Part shown: piece after piece, positions 47,461 through 57,525 of the stretch
How positions within the stretch are numbered: position 1 is the stretch's first letter
How the letters are laid out: each line of letters begins with the position of its first letter
Assembly: GCF_900454895.1 (NCBI RefSeq)
Contig: NZ_UGTA01000001.1
Location: 558,001-622,000, forward strand
From: Phocoenobacter uteri
Lineage (GTDB): Bacteria > Pseudomonadota > Gammaproteobacteria > Enterobacterales > Pasteurellaceae
Direction: 5' to 3'
DNA: 64,000 nucleotides
Notes under the pieces: model-generated
What the model was told of the DNA's origin: nothing
Databases searched by the model: none
Seen by the model: the letters and a program-made list of their open reading frames with translations, nothing else
Program-made: the position numbers and the translations under genes

Positions 47461-49104
47461 ATGAAATTATCATTTATCTTACCAAGTGATCTAGGAAAGT
47501 CTCGTGCTTTTTTAGTAGAAAAAGTGCTTTCTACCACAGCACAACAGCAAGGACATAGCGTTGTGTCGGCAGCAGAGGCAGAGCGTGTTGTATTATTTAA
47601 TGACCAAGTGCCAGCTGAAGCCGCAGGTAAACAAGGTTGTATCTTAAATTTAGATGAAGCGTTTAATCAGCCTGAACAAGCGATTGCACAAGCGGTTAAT
47701 TCTTCACAAGTTTTTGCAAAAGCGACCACAACGACATCAACAAATGTGGTTAAAAATATTGTTGCAGTAACAGCTTGCCCAACAGGGGTAGCACATACCT
47801 TTATGTCTGCTGAGGCAGTAGAAAAATATGGTAAATCACAAGGATGGAACATCAAAGTTGAAACTCGTGGTCAAGTAGGTACAGGCAATGCCATTACTGC
47901 AGAAGAAATTGCTGCGGCGGATCTTGTGTTTGTTGCTGCTGATATTGATGTGGATTTATCGCAATTTAAAGGTAAACCAATGTACCGCACTTCAACTGGT
48001 GCAGCATTGAAAAAAACTGCAGAAGAATTTGATAAAGCATTTAAAGAAGCAACCATTTATGAAGGTAAAGCAGAAGTTTCAAATCGCTTCCAGAAAAAAG
48101 AACGTAAAGGTGCATATAAACACTTAATGACAGGGGTATCACATATGTTACCTGTGGTTGTTGCAGGTGGTTTATTGATCGCTATTTCATTTATGTTTGG
48201 TATTGAAGCCTTTAAAGATCCGAATATCGCTTACGGCTTACCGAAAGCGTTAATGGATATCGGTGGTGGTGCAGCATTCCACTTAATGATCGCGGTATTT
48301 GCAGGTTATGTTGCATTTTCTATTGCAGACCGTCCAGGACTTGCTGTTGGTTTAGTTGGCGGTATGTTAGCAACTACAGCGGGAGCTGGGATTTTAGGTG
48401 GTATTATCGCTGGTTTCCTTGCTGGTTATATTGTGAAATTCTTAAATGATAATATCAACTTACCAGCAAGTATGAGTGCGTTAAAACCAATCTTGATTTT
48501 ACCTCTACTTGGTACAGCAATCGTTGGTTTAATTATGGTGTACTTAATTAACCCACCTGTTGCAGGCATTATGGAATCGTTAAAAGCGTGGTTAACCACA
48601 ATGAGTGGCACAAATGCGATTTTATTAGGTGCTATTCTTGGTGGAATGATGTGTGTTGATATGGGCGGTCCTGTAAACAAAGCTGCTTATACTTTCTCTG
48701 TGGGTATGATTACTTCTCAGGTTTATACACCAATCGCAGCAGTAATGGCAGCAGGTATGGTTCCACCAATTGCAATGACTATCGCAACTTTAATCGCACC
48801 GAAAAAATTTGATAATAGCGAAAAAGAAGCAGGTAAAGCATCATTCGTATTAGGTTTATGCTTTATTTCAGAAGGTGCATTACCATTTGTGGCAGCTGAC
48901 CCATTCCGTGTAATCGGAACATCAATCGTAGGTGGAGCAGTGGCTGGTGCGTTATCAATGATGTTATCTATCGAACTTCAAGCACCACACGGTGGTTTAT
49001 TTGTAATCCCATTTGTATCAGCTCCATTACTATACATTGGTATTATTGCGTTAGGTAGTGCAATCACAGGTGTTTCTTACGCATTACTTAAAAAAGCAGA
49101 ATAA
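47461..49104 (+). CDS. fruA: fructose-specific PTS permease EIIBC
   Basis: 547 residues: an N-terminal degenerate B-like domain (about 1-90, lacking the phospho-cysteine motif), the active EIIB domain with VTACPTGVAHT, and a C domain with about nine membrane helices (HLMTGVSHMLPVVVAGGLL by its ends HLMTGVSHM and AGGLL; ISEGALPF; APHGGLFV). It imports fructose while phosphorylating C1. The B'-B-C order is as in E. coli FruA (563). Last gene of the operon. Confidence 0.95.
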   Translation: MKLSFILPSDLGKSRAFLVEKVLSTTAQQQGHSVVSAAEAERVVLFNDQVPAEAAGKQGCILNLDEAFNQPEQAIAQAVNSSQVFAKATTTTSTNVVKNIVAVTACPTGVAHTFMSAEAVEKYGKSQGWNIKVETRGQVGTGNAITAEEIAAADLVFVAADIDVDLSQFKGKPMYRTSTGAALKKTAEEFDKAFKEATIYEGKAEVSNRFQKKERKGAYKHLMTGVSHMLPVVVAGGLLIAISFMFGIEAFKDPNIAYGLPKALMDIGGGAAFHLMIAVFAGYVAFSIADRPGLAVGLVGGMLATTAGAGILGGIIAGFLAGYIVKFLNDNINLPASMSALKPILILPLLGTAIVGLIMVYLINPPVAGIMESLKAWLTTMSGTNAILLGAILGGMMCVDMGGPVNKAAYTFSVGMITSQVYTPIAAVMAAGMVPPIAMTIATLIAPKKFDNSEKEAGKASFVLGLCFISEGALPFVAADPFRVIGTSIVGGAVAGALSMMLSIELQAPHGGLFVIPFVSAPLLYIGIIALGSAITGVSYALLKKAE

Positions 49105-49109
49105 TCTTA

Positions 49110-49140
49110 ATTTTAAGTTAAATAATATTTAACTTAAAAT
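49110..49140. repeat. 31-bp near-continuous palindrome after fruA
   Basis: ATTTTAAGTTAAAT and ATTTAACTTAAAAT are perfect 14-nt inverted copies separated by AAT. It sits between the fruA stop and the terminator hairpin at 49144 and consists only of A/T apart from one G or C in each arm. Confidence 0.7.
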
Positions 49141-49143
49141 GGA

Positions 49144-49174
49144 ATAAAGGTGCTTAAAAGGCACCTTTATTTTT
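49144..49174 (+). terminator. fruBKA terminator
   Basis: ATAAAGGTGC pairs perfectly with GCACCTTTAT over a 7-nt loop and is followed by TTTT. Confidence 0.93.
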
Positions 49175-49269
49175 ACGAGTCTTGATAAAAAGTTACTTTT
49201 TTCAAAAAATTTCCCCTTTTCATTACCATTATTGTACAATAACAGCCATTTTTTATAATACACAGAATA

Positions 49270-50616
49270 ATGAATAACCCTATGCAAAATGAATTGGCAC
49301 AGACACTTCCAGAACTGATTGATTGGACAAAATCACGCGAATTTTCTCTTTCCTTATCCACTGATCGATTAGCCTTCCTTTTGGCTATTTCCATTTATAG
49401 TAATGAGCAATCTGTTGATGGCGAATTGCTTGAAAGTGATTTAGTTGATTTATTTCGTTATGTCTCTACCAGTTTTGAACAAGCAGAAAACACGCTGATA
49501 CAACGTGCCAATAATGCAATCAATGATTTAGTTAAACAACGCTTTTTAAACCGTTTCAGTAGCGATTTTACCGAAGGTTTGTCTATTTATCGTTTAACGC
49601 CCTTAGGTGTTGGGATTGCCGATTATTATGTGCGTCAAAGAGAATTTTCAACCTTACGCCTTTCTATCCAGCTCTCTATTGTAGCGAATGAAATTGAACG
49701 AGCGTCAAATGCAGCCGAAAAAGACGGCGATGAACGTTTCTGGCGTAGTGAAGTGTTTGCTCCTTTAAAATATTCTGTTGCGGAGATTTTTGACAGTATC
49801 GATCTTTCTCAGCGTGTAATGGACGAAAATCAGCAACAAATTCGTGATCGTATTGCACAATTATTAAGTCAAAATTGGCACGAGGCGATTTCAAGTTGTG
49901 AGCAATTATTAGATGAAACATCGGTCAGCTTACGAGAATTACAAGATACCTTAAACGCCGCTGGGGATAAATTACAATCCCAATTATTGCGTATTCAAAG
50001 CTGTTTAATCGGACGTGATGATTTAGACTTTGTGGATAGCTTGATTGTCAATTTACAAAATAAATTAGACCGCATTATTAGTTGGGGACAGCAATCTATC
50101 GATCTTTGGATCGGTTACGATCGCCACGTGCATAAATTTATTCGAACAGCGATTGATATGGATAAAAATCGTGTATTTGGGCAACGTTTACGCAAATCTA
50201 TTCAAGGCTATTTTGACGATCCGTGGATGTTATATTTTGCCAAAGCAGAATCAATGCTCGATCTACGTGATGACGAACTCGCCTTTAATGAAGCGGATGC
50301 CGTAGGCGAATTACCGACAGAATTAGAATATGAATCCCTTTCTGATGTGCAAGAGCAAATTATTGAACTAATGCAAGCTCATTTAATGCTTTATCGAGAG
50401 CAAGGTAAGCGGTTAGATTTAAGTGAAATTTTACGAGATCAACTTGCTAAATACCCTGAAAGCCGCCATTTTGATGTGGCTCGAATTATCGTGGATCAAG
50501 CTGTTAAATTAGGTATGGCAAGCGAAGACAGACAAGCAGTCTATCCACAATGGCAAGCCATCAATAATCAAGGTGCAGAAGTGCAAGCGAATATAATTGA
50601 CGAATATAAAAATTAG
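49270..50616 (+). CDS. mukF: chromosome partition protein MukF (kleisin)
   Basis: The kleisin of the MukBEF condensin that organises and segregates the chromosome. 448 residues: an N-terminal winged-helix dimerisation domain ([19 protein letters not shown] by its ends LPELIDW and [23 protein letters not shown]), a helical middle ([20 protein letters not shown] by its ends), and a C-terminal winged-helix ([18 protein letters not shown]). Length equals E. coli MukF (440) closely. Unlike the usual arrangement, mukE does not follow directly: a hairpin and two other genes intervene. Confidence 0.95.
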   Translation: MNNPMQNELAQTLPELIDWTKSREFSLSLSTDRLAFLLAISIYSNEQSVDGELLESDLVDLFRYVSTSFEQAENTLIQRANNAINDLVKQRFLNRFSSDFTEGLSIYRLTPLGVGIADYYVRQREFSTLRLSIQLSIVANEIERASNAAEKDGDERFWRSEVFAPLKYSVAEIFDSIDLSQRVMDENQQQIRDRIAQLLSQNWHEAISSCEQLLDETSVSLRELQDTLNAAGDKLQSQLLRIQSCLIGRDDLDFVDSLIVNLQNKLDRIISWGQQSIDLWIGYDRHVHKFIRTAIDMDKNRVFGQRLRKSIQGYFDDPWMLYFAKAESMLDLRDDELAFNEADAVGELPTELEYESLSDVQEQIIELMQAHLMLYREQGKRLDLSEILRDQLAKYPESRHFDVARIIVDQAVKLGMASEDRQAVYPQWQAINNQGAEVQANIIDEYKN

Positions 50617-50624
50617 CAAATAAC

Positions 50625-50650
50625 GTAGAAACAGGGAATGCCCTGTTTTT
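50625..50650 (+). terminator. hairpin after mukF, copy of the srmB hairpin
   Basis: GTAGAAACAGGG-AATG-CCCTGTTTTT: an 8-bp stem with a 4-nt loop and five T. The left part is identical to the start of the 190-bp repeats after srmB. It probably separates mukF transcription from the genes that follow. Confidence 0.75.
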
Positions 50651-50715
50651 GCGAAATAATAAATAATATGCTATATTCAAAAAGCGTTTATTCCATAATC
50701 AAAAGAGGTAACAAA

Positions 50716-51057
50716 ATGAGTAAATTAGACGAAAAATTTGAGTTATATAGCAAAACATTAGTTGAAAAATGTAATGTAACACCTGATGATGAATTGCTAA
50801 AAGCTGTAATTAAAGCAATGGGGCCTTCAATCTACAATGCGGATGGCGAAATTGTAGCGATGAGTGACAAAGATGAAGTAACCACCTTAAAAGAAAATTT
50901 TGTTAAGAAAAAATTAGGTTTAACCGATGATGCTGAAGTTGATCAAATCGTTGAAAAAGCGTTTGAAATTATTGGCAAATCAAACCCAAGAAAATATCGT
51001 GCAGTAGTATGTTATTTAATGGTTGTTGAATTAGGAAAAGAAGCATTATTTAAGTAG
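50716..51057 (+). CDS. DUF2853 family protein
   Basis: 113 residues, helical and highly charged, with the DUF2853 pattern: an early VTPDDELLKAVIKAMGPSIYN segment (ends VTPDDELL and GPSIYN), KKLGLTDDAEVDQIVEKA and the end NPRKYRAVVCYLMVVELGKE (ends NPRKYRAV and LGKEALF). The frame opens 26 codons earlier, but AAGAGGT 6 nt before the ATG at 50716 fixes the start. The function of the family is unknown. It lies between mukF and mukE with hairpins on both sides, so it is probably its own transcript. Confidence 0.8.
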   Translation: MSKLDEKFELYSKTLVEKCNVTPDDELLKAVIKAMGPSIYNADGEIVAMSDKDEVTTLKENFVKKKLGLTDDAEVDQIVEKAFEIIGKSNPRKYRAVVCYLMVVELGKEALFK

Positions 51058-51064
51058 GTTATCC

Positions 51065-51094
51065 AAAAAGTAGTATATTAAATGCTACTTTTTA
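51065..51094 (+). terminator. terminator of the DUF2853 gene
   Basis: AAAAAGTAG pairs perfectly with CTACTTTTT; the loop is 11 nt and the stem starts 7 bp after the stop codon. Confidence 0.8.
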
Positions 51095-51102
51095 TACGTT
51101 AT

Positions 51103-51148
51103 GAAGCGGTCATATTTTTGTAAAAATTTGCAAAAATATGACCGCTTC
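51103..51148. repeat. perfect 18-bp inverted uptake-signal pair
   Basis: GAAGCGGTCATATTTTTG (51103-51120) and CAAAAATATGACCGCTTC (51131-51148) are exact inverted copies around a 10-nt loop. It forms a second strong hairpin after the DUF2853 gene and marks the left edge of the protease gene region. Confidence 0.85.
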
Positions 51149-51174
51149 TGTTTTTGTGATCAAATTGAAAAAGA

Positions 51175-51213
51175 ATACCAAAAAAACACGAAATTTTAGT
51201 GCGTTTTTGGTAT
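51175..51213. promoter_or_regulatory. inverted repeat upstream of the protease gene
   Basis: ATACCAAAAAAACAC (51175-51189) and GTGCGTTTTTGGTAT (51199-51213) pair at 13 of 15 positions. TATTATATAC directly follows and may be a -10, so this may be an operator or a terminator; the start codon is about 100 bp further on. The remaining sequence to 51311 is A/T-rich without other signals. Confidence 0.4.
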
Positions 51214-51311
51214 TATATACTGGAAAGTAATGCGTATAGATATAGGTTAATAATAATGATTAAAATTAGTAGCTAGATTTTTATCTACTCATATTTATTT
51301 AAGGAGCATGT

Positions 51312-52154
51312 ATGAATTTATCTATTTCAGAGAAATTAACTTACTCAACAGTAAGAATAGAGTGTGAATTAAAAGATCGTTCTCTAAGTACTGGTACTGG
51401 GTTCTTTTTTAACTTTCAAGAAAATGATGATGAAAGTTTTATACCTGTTCTTATTACAAATCGACATGTTATTAAAGATGCTTTAAAAGGTCGTTTTACT
51501 ATTACAAAATCAGATGAGAAAAATAATCCACTAGATGAGGAACACTTGACTGTAGAACTTGGTAGTTTTGAATCAAAATGGATTTTACATCCTGATGAAA
51601 ATGTTGATTTATGTGCAATGTTAATTGCTCCACTAATACATCAATTGAAAGATAAACAAGAATATTTATTTTTTATTCCTTTAACTAAAGAGTTGTTACC
51701 AACTACAGAACAGCTTAAGGAGTTTACAGCGTTAGAAGAAGTATTAATGATCGGATATCCTAATGGTATATGGGATTTTATAAATAATAAACCAATTTTG
51801 AGAAAAGGTTCTACAGCAACACATCCAGTACTTGATTATAATGGGAATAAAGAAATTATGATTGATATAGCTGCTTTTCCAGGATCTAGTGGTTCTCCAG
51901 TTCTTATTGTTAATGAAAATAGCTATAGAGATAGATCAGGTTCTCTTTATTTGGGAAAAAGTAGAATTATCTTGTTAGGTATATTATATGCTGGGCCACA
52001 GTTTACAGTAACTGGAGATATTGAAATGTCATCTACTTTGAATAGACCGATGGCAGTTTCAAGAATTCCTAATAATTTAGGATTAATCATAAAGTCAGAA
52101 AGAATTCTTGAGTTAGAAGAAACGGTATTTGAATATATTCGTACAAAAATCTAA
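51312..52154 (+). CDS. trypsin-like serine protease, cytoplasmic (S1 fold)
   Basis: 280 residues with a chymotrypsin/trypsin-fold layout: TGTGFFF, then VLITNRHVI with His52, NVDLCAM with Asp99, and FPGSSGSPVL with the nucleophile Ser193. The triad is complete. There is no signal peptide or membrane helix, so it should act inside the cell, unlike DegP-type relatives, and there is no PDZ domain. AAGGAG precedes the ATG. Codons AGA and ATA are frequent compared with mukE/mukB, which suggests later acquisition. It sits between DUF2853 and mukE; cytoplasmic trypsin-like proteases of this kind also occur in defence gene clusters, but nothing here proves such a role. Confidence 0.75.
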   Translation: MNLSISEKLTYSTVRIECELKDRSLSTGTGFFFNFQENDDESFIPVLITNRHVIKDALKGRFTITKSDEKNNPLDEEHLTVELGSFESKWILHPDENVDLCAMLIAPLIHQLKDKQEYLFFIPLTKELLPTTEQLKEFTALEEVLMIGYPNGIWDFINNKPILRKGSTATHPVLDYNGNKEIMIDIAAFPGSSGSPVLIVNENSYRDRSGSLYLGKSRIILLGILYAGPQFTVTGDIEMSSTLNRPMAVSRIPNNLGLIIKSERILELEETVFEYIRTKI

Positions 52155-52237
52155 AGATTTAATTTTATAATGTATTGATGTAGAAGAGTAAAAAATATTT
52201 TTTTATATATAATTTTTTTAAGGTAAAGAGAACCATA

Positions 52238-52969
52238 ATGACACAAAACATAGAAGACGTAATTTCAACCAAGTTAGCAATCGCGATTGCTAATCCTATT
52301 TTTCCTGAATTAGACAGTCAGTTGCGAGCAGGACGACATATTAGTATTGATTTGTTAGATCAACACGCTTTTTTAATGGATTATCAAGCAGAGTTAGAGC
52401 AATTTTATCGCCGTTATAATGTGGAGTTGATCCGAGCTCCAGAAGGCTTTTTCTATTTACGTCCGAAAGCGACGACGTTGATTGCACGTAGTGTGATGAG
52501 TGAAATGGAAATGTTGGTGGGTAAGGTGCTTTGTTATCTTTATTTAAGCCCTGAACGTTTGGCACAGCAAGGGATTTTTAGTTTTGATGACGTTTATGAA
52601 GAGTTACTGAACCTTGCTGATGAAACAAAATTATTAAAAACAATTAACCCTCGTTCAACGGGTTCGGATTTAGATAAGGCAAAATTGCTGGAAAAAGTGA
52701 GTGGTGCGTTGCGTCGTTTGGCTCGTATTGGAATGATTACGCGTGTTGGCGATCAGAATTTGAAAAAATTTGTGATTTCAGAATCAGTGTTCCGTTTTGG
52801 TGCTGATGTTCGTAGTGGTGATGATCCACGAGAAGCACAACTTCGCTTAATTCGTGACGGAGAAGGGACAACACCCCAAGAGTTAAAAAAACAAGCGGTT
52901 GTTTTTGATCAAGAAAATGCAGATGATGATCAATTAGATGAAACAGAACAAGAGAGCGATAAGGAATAA
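52238..52969 (+). CDS. mukE: chromosome partition protein MukE
   Basis: The KITE subunit of MukBEF, 243 residues (E. coli 234). Signatures: [23 protein letters not shown] (by its ends LAIAIANP and LRAGRHI), [13 protein letters not shown], tandem winged-helix elements, and an acidic C-terminal tail. It begins 83 bp after the protease stop, and mukB starts 2 bp after its stop codon, so MukE and MukB remain coupled although mukF has been separated. Confidence 0.95.
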   Translation: MTQNIEDVISTKLAIAIANPIFPELDSQLRAGRHISIDLLDQHAFLMDYQAELEQFYRRYNVELIRAPEGFFYLRPKATTLIARSVMSEMEMLVGKVLCYLYLSPERLAQQGIFSFDDVYEELLNLADETKLLKTINPRSTGSDLDKAKLLEKVSGALRRLARIGMITRVGDQNLKKFVISESVFRFGADVRSGDDPREAQLRLIRDGEGTTPQELKKQAVVFDQENADDDQLDETEQESDKE

Positions 52970-52971
52970 TA

Positions 52972-55900
52972 ATGACCGAACAACAATTTGAATTAGAACA
53001 AGAACAACAAGAATTGCAAAAAACAGCAGAAATCACACCGCTTACTTCCACTGTTGTAACAAAAAAAGAAAGTATTGCACGAGGAAAGTTTGTTTCTTTA
53101 ACTTTAATTAACTGGAACGGTTTTTTTGCTCGTACTTTTGATTTAGATGATTTAGTGACCACCCTTTCAGGTGGAAACGGTGCGGGTAAGTCCACCACAA
53201 TGGCAGGTTTTGTTACGGCGTTAATTCCAGATTTGACCTTATTAAACTTCCGTAATACCACAGAGGCAGGTTCAACAGCAGGCTCTCGTGATAAAGGTTT
53301 ACACGGTAAATTGAAATCAGGCGTTTGTTATGCGGTGTTAGAAAGTGAAAACTCTCGCAAACAGCGTATTATTTCAGGGGTTCGTTTACAACAAGTGGCT
53401 GGACGAGATAAAAAAGTGGATATTCGTCCATTTTCATTGCAAAACTTACCCCTTGAACAATCTATTATCAGCATTTTAACGGAAAAAGTTGCTGATCGCA
53501 GTGCGAGAGTATTAGCCTTAAATGAGCTAAAAGAGAAATGCGAAAGCACCGAAATTCAGTTCAAACAATATAATTCAATCACCGATTATCACAGCTTTTT
53601 ATTTGATTTAGGCGTGTTACCAAAACGTTTAAGATCAGCATCAGATCGTAGCAAATTCTATAAATTGATCGAAGCGTCTCTTTACGGTGGGATTTCAGGG
53701 GCGATTACTAAATCGTTGCGTGAATATTTATTACCTGAAAATACAGGGGTTCGCCAAGCATTCCAAGATATGGAATCGGCATTGCGTGAAAACCGTATGA
53801 CCTTAGAGGCGATTAAGGTTACCCAATCTGATCGTGATATGTTTAAAAAGTTGATTACAGAAAGTACTAACTATGTGTCTGCGGACTATATGCGTAACGC
53901 GAATGAGCGTCGTGGTAATGTTGAAAATGTGTTGGCACAGCGTAAAAACTGGCAAGAAGTAAAAGCGAAAATTGAGTTATCACAAACGCAATTAGTGGAA
54001 TATAGCCGTGAAGTCAGCGAAATTGCGGAAACGGAAAGTCATTTAGAGACAGAATTTAATAGTGCGACCGATCATCTTAATTTAGTGATGAACGCACTAC
54101 GTCATCAAGAAAAAGTAGAACGCTATCAAGATGAAGTTAATGATTTAGTTGAGAAAATTGAAGAGCAACAAATGGCGATGGAAGAGCTTTCTGAACAGGT
54201 AGAAAGTTCGCAATTTAGAGCCGAAGAAGCCGAAGAAGTGGTGGAAGATTTACGCTCACAATTAGCCGATTATCAACAAGCCTTAGACGCTCAGCAAACA
54301 CGAGCATTACAATATCAACAGGCGGTGCAAGCCCTTGAAAAAGCAAAACAAGTATGTGGTTTGCCAAATTTAGATTTACACAATATTCAAGATTATGCGG
54401 TTGAATTTGAGGCTCAGGCAGAAGAATTAACGGATAAAGTGTTTGAATTAGAACAGCGTTTATCGGTGTCTGAAATTGCCAAAGAGCAGTTTGATAAAGC
54501 CTATGATTTGGTTTGCAAAATTTCAGGAAAAATTGACCGCTCAGAGGCGTGGAGTGAGGCGAAAGCGTTATTATCTGCCTATCCAAGCCAAAAATCACAA
54601 GCAAATCAAGCAGTGAGTTTACGTCAAAAATTAAATGAATTAGAGCGTAAATTACAGCAACAACAAAATGCAGAACGTTTGTTAAACGAGTTTAATCACA
54701 AAGCTCAAACAGACTTTACCACAGCCGAAGAATTAGAGAGCTATTTTGAAGAACAACAAGCGAGCTTAGAAGATATTGAGGCAGAGTTAGGCGAAGTGGT
54801 GGAAGTGCGTTCAACACAACGTCAGCAGTTAGAACAACTTAATCAGCAATATCAAAAACTAACCCAAATTGCCCCTGCGTGGCACACGGCACAATCAGCG
54901 TTAGCACGTTTACAAGAACAATGCGACAGAGAATTTGAGGCAAGCCAACAGGTTATGGCGTTTATGCAAGATACCTTAAATTCAGAGCGTGAAATAACCT
55001 TAGAACGTGATAAATTAGCCAGAAAATCGGATCGTTTAGAAGAGCAAATCACGCGTTTAAGCCAGCCTGATGGTTCGGAAGATCCACGCTTAAATCAACT
55101 TGCTGAGCGTTTTGGTGGTGTGTTGCTTTCAGAATTATATGAAGATGTGTCTATTGATGATGCCCCCTATTTCTCCGCCCTTTATGGCGAAGCTCGTCAC
55201 GCAATCGTGGTGCGAGATTTAGAAAGCGTGAAATCACAATTAGAGCAGTTAGACGATTGTCCTGATGATCTTTATTTAATTGAAGGCGATCCTAGTTCGT
55301 TCGATGATGATGTGTTTGAGGCAACCGAATTAGGCGATGGCGTTGTGGTACAGGTTTCAAACCGTCAATGGCGTTATTCAAAATTCCCACAAGTGCCGTT
55401 ATTTGGACGTGCAGCACGTGAGAAACAGCTTGAATTATTAAAAGCTGAACAGGAAGACATCACAGAACAGCACGCAAAATTTGCCTTTAAAGTACAAAAA
55501 TGTCAGCGTTTATATCAACATTTAAGTCAGTTTGTGGGGACACATTTAAGCCTTGCTTTTGAAGTCAATCCTGAACAAGCAATGCAAGAAATTTCTGCTC
55601 AACGTGTTGAAATTGAACGTGAATTAAATCAAATTAGTGGTAATGAGCAACAATTACGCCATAAACGAGATAATTGTAAAGAGCAGTTACAACTGCTTAA
55701 TAAAGCCTTGCCACAGGTTGAATTACTGGCAGATGAAACCTTGATTGATCGTGCCGAAGAGTGCAAAGAGCAATTATTAGAAGCACAAGAAGATGAGCAA
55801 TTTATCCGTCAATTTGGGCAATATTTAGCGCAATTAGAACCGATTGCGACTGCGTTACAAAGCGATCCGACTAAATTTGAACAGTTAGAGGACGAATATA

Positions 55901-57465
55901 AGCGGTCTGTTTTTGATCAAAAATTACGAAAACAACAAGTGTTCTGTTTGTCTGATGTAATGAATCGCCGTTTGCATTTTAGTTACGAAGATTCAACCCA
56001 AGAGGGTTCAGAATTAACGGAGCAGTTGCGTGTGCGTTTAGAAAATGCACAGCGTGAACGTGAACAAGCAAAAGCACAATTTAGACAAGCACAAACACAA
56101 TATACACAATATAATCAAGTGCTTACTTCATTACGCAGTTCTTATGAGGCGAAAAATGAAATGCTTGTAGAATTAGTGCGTGAAATTGATGAATTAGGTT
56201 TGCGAGGTGATTCAGAGGCAGAAGAGCGTGCAAGAATGCAACGTGATGAATTGCAACAACGTTTAAGCCAACAACGTAGCCGTAAGAGTTATTTAGAAAA
56301 ACAATTAGCTGTGATTGAGGCTGATATGGATAACTTAAATCGTGCGATATGTAAAGCAGAGCGTGATTATAAAGTATTGCGTGAACAAGTGGTGCAAGCG
56401 AAAGTGAGTTGGTGTGTGGTAATGCGTTTATCTCGTAATAGCGATGTGGAAAAACGCTTGAATCGCCGTGAGTTGGCCTATATGTCATCGGAAGAATTGC
56501 GTTCAATTTCTGATAAAGCCTTAGGGGCATTACGTATTGCGGTGGCGGATAATGAATATCTGCGTGATAGCTTGCGTGCGTCGGAAGATAACCGCAAACC
56601 TGAAAATAAAGTGGCATTCTTTATTGCGGTTTATCAGCATTTACGTGAGCGTATTCGCCAAGATATTATCAAAACGGACGATCCGATTGACGCGATTGAA
56701 CAAATGGAAATTGAGCTTTCTCGCTTAACCAGTGAATTGACAAATCGTGAGAAAAAATTAGCGATCAGTTCGGAAAGTGTTGCAAATATTTTACGTAAAA
56801 CCATTCAGCGTGAACAAAACCGTATTTTACAGCTTAACCAAGGGTTACAAAATATTACCTTTGGACAGGTTAAAGGAGTGCGTTTGGTGGTAAATATTCG
56901 TGATACCCACGCTATTTTACTTAACGCATTATCGACCGAAAAAGAGAATCACAAAGACTTATTTGAAAGTGACACACTTGGTTTCTCTGAGGCATTGGCG
57001 ATGTTGTATAAACGTGTAAATCCACATCTTGAACTCGGACAACGCACTGCACAAACGATCGGTGAAGAGTTGTTAGATTACCGTAACTATCTTGACCTTG
57101 ATGTTGAAACTTATCGTGGTGCAGACGGTTGGATGAAAGCCCAAAGTAGCTCACTTTCAACAGGTGAGGCGATTGGTACAGGTATGTCAATCTTGCTAAT
57201 GGTAGTACAAAGCTGGGAAGAAGAATCTCGCCGTATGCGTGCCAAAGATATTCTACCTTGTCGCTTGCTCTTCCTTGATGAGGCTGCACGACTTGATGCA
57301 AAATCTATCAATACCTTATTTGAATTGTGCGACCGATTGGATATGCAATTATTGATCGCCGCACCTGAAAATATCAGCCCAGAGCAGGGAACAACTTATA
57401 AATTAGTACGTAAAATTGCGAATAATCAAGAGTATGTTCACGTGGTTGGTTTGAAAGGGTTTTAG
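52972..57465 (+). CDS. mukB: chromosome partition protein MukB (SMC-like ATPase)
   Basis: 1,497 residues (E. coli 1,486). The head N-lobe has [18 protein letters not shown] (ends [13 protein letters not shown]) and Walker [11 protein letters not shown] near residue 67. Long coiled-coil arms lie at about 320-640 and 830-1100 around the hinge (about 690-800). The C-lobe has the signature [10 protein letters not shown] and Walker [12 protein letters not shown]. It has a 35-40-residue acidic extension before the conserved ATPase start, as in other Pasteurellaceae. It forms the DNA-loop-extruding core with MukE and MukF. A possible internal start would shorten it to the E. coli form. Confidence 0.96.
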   Translation: MTEQQFELEQEQQELQKTAEITPLTSTVVTKKESIARGKFVSLTLINWNGFFARTFDLDDLVTTLSGGNGAGKSTTMAGFVTALIPDLTLLNFRNTTEAGSTAGSRDKGLHGKLKSGVCYAVLESENSRKQRIISGVRLQQVAGRDKKVDIRPFSLQNLPLEQSIISILTEKVADRSARVLALNELKEKCESTEIQFKQYNSITDYHSFLFDLGVLPKRLRSASDRSKFYKLIEASLYGGISGAITKSLREYLLPENTGVRQAFQDMESALRENRMTLEAIKVTQSDRDMFKKLITESTNYVSADYMRNANERRGNVENVLAQRKNWQEVKAKIELSQTQLVEYSREVSEIAETESHLETEFNSATDHLNLVMNALRHQEKVERYQDEVNDLVEKIEEQQMAMEELSEQVESSQFRAEEAEEVVEDLRSQLADYQQALDAQQTRALQYQQAVQALEKAKQVCGLPNLDLHNIQDYAVEFEAQAEELTDKVFELEQRLSVSEIAKEQFDKAYDLVCKISGKIDRSEAWSEAKALLSAYPSQKSQANQAVSLRQKLNELERKLQQQQNAERLLNEFNHKAQTDFTTAEELESYFEEQQASLEDIEAELGEVVEVRSTQRQQLEQLNQQYQKLTQIAPAWHTAQSALARLQEQCDREFEASQQVMAFMQDTLNSEREITLERDKLARKSDRLEEQITRLSQPDGSEDPRLNQLAERFGGVLLSELYEDVSIDDAPYFSALYGEARHAIVVRDLESVKSQLEQLDDCPDDLYLIEGDPSSFDDDVFEATELGDGVVVQVSNRQWRYSKFPQVPLFGRAAREKQLELLKAEQEDITEQHAKFAFKVQKCQRLYQHLSQFVGTHLSLAFEVNPEQAMQEISAQRVEIERELNQISGNEQQLRHKRDNCKEQLQLLNKALPQVELLADETLIDRAEECKEQLLEAQEDEQFIRQFGQYLAQLEPIATALQSDPTKFEQLEDEYKRSVFDQKLRKQQVFCLSDVMNRRLHFSYEDSTQEGSELTEQLRVRLENAQREREQAKAQFRQAQTQYTQYNQVLTSLRSSYEAKNEMLVELVREIDELGLRGDSEAEERARMQRDELQQRLSQQRSRKSYLEKQLAVIEADMDNLNRAICKAERDYKVLREQVVQAKVSWCVVMRLSRNSDVEKRLNRRELAYMSSEELRSISDKALGALRIAVADNEYLRDSLRASEDNRKPENKVAFFIAVYQHLRERIRQDIIKTDDPIDAIEQMEIELSRLTSELTNREKKLAISSESVANILRKTIQREQNRILQLNQGLQNITFGQVKGVRLVVNIRDTHAILLNALSTEKENHKDLFESDTLGFSEALAMLYKRVNPHLELGQRTAQTIGEELLDYRNYLDLDVETYRGADGWMKAQSSSLSTGEAIGTGMSILLMVVQSWEEESRRMRAKDILPCRLLFLDEAARLDAKSINTLFELCDRLDMQLLIAAPENISPEQGTTYKLVRKIANNQEYVHVVGLKGF

Positions 57466-57525
57466 GATGATGTAAAATTATTTTGAATTTTTGTTACTTT
57501 ATTTTTTAAATATCAAAGATACATT

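Noticed and set aside
56123..56617. 164-codon open frame opposite mukB
   Set aside because: Antisense to conserved coiled-coil and head sequence; His/Leu/Tyr-rich composition is the reverse of Gln/Glu/Arg codons.
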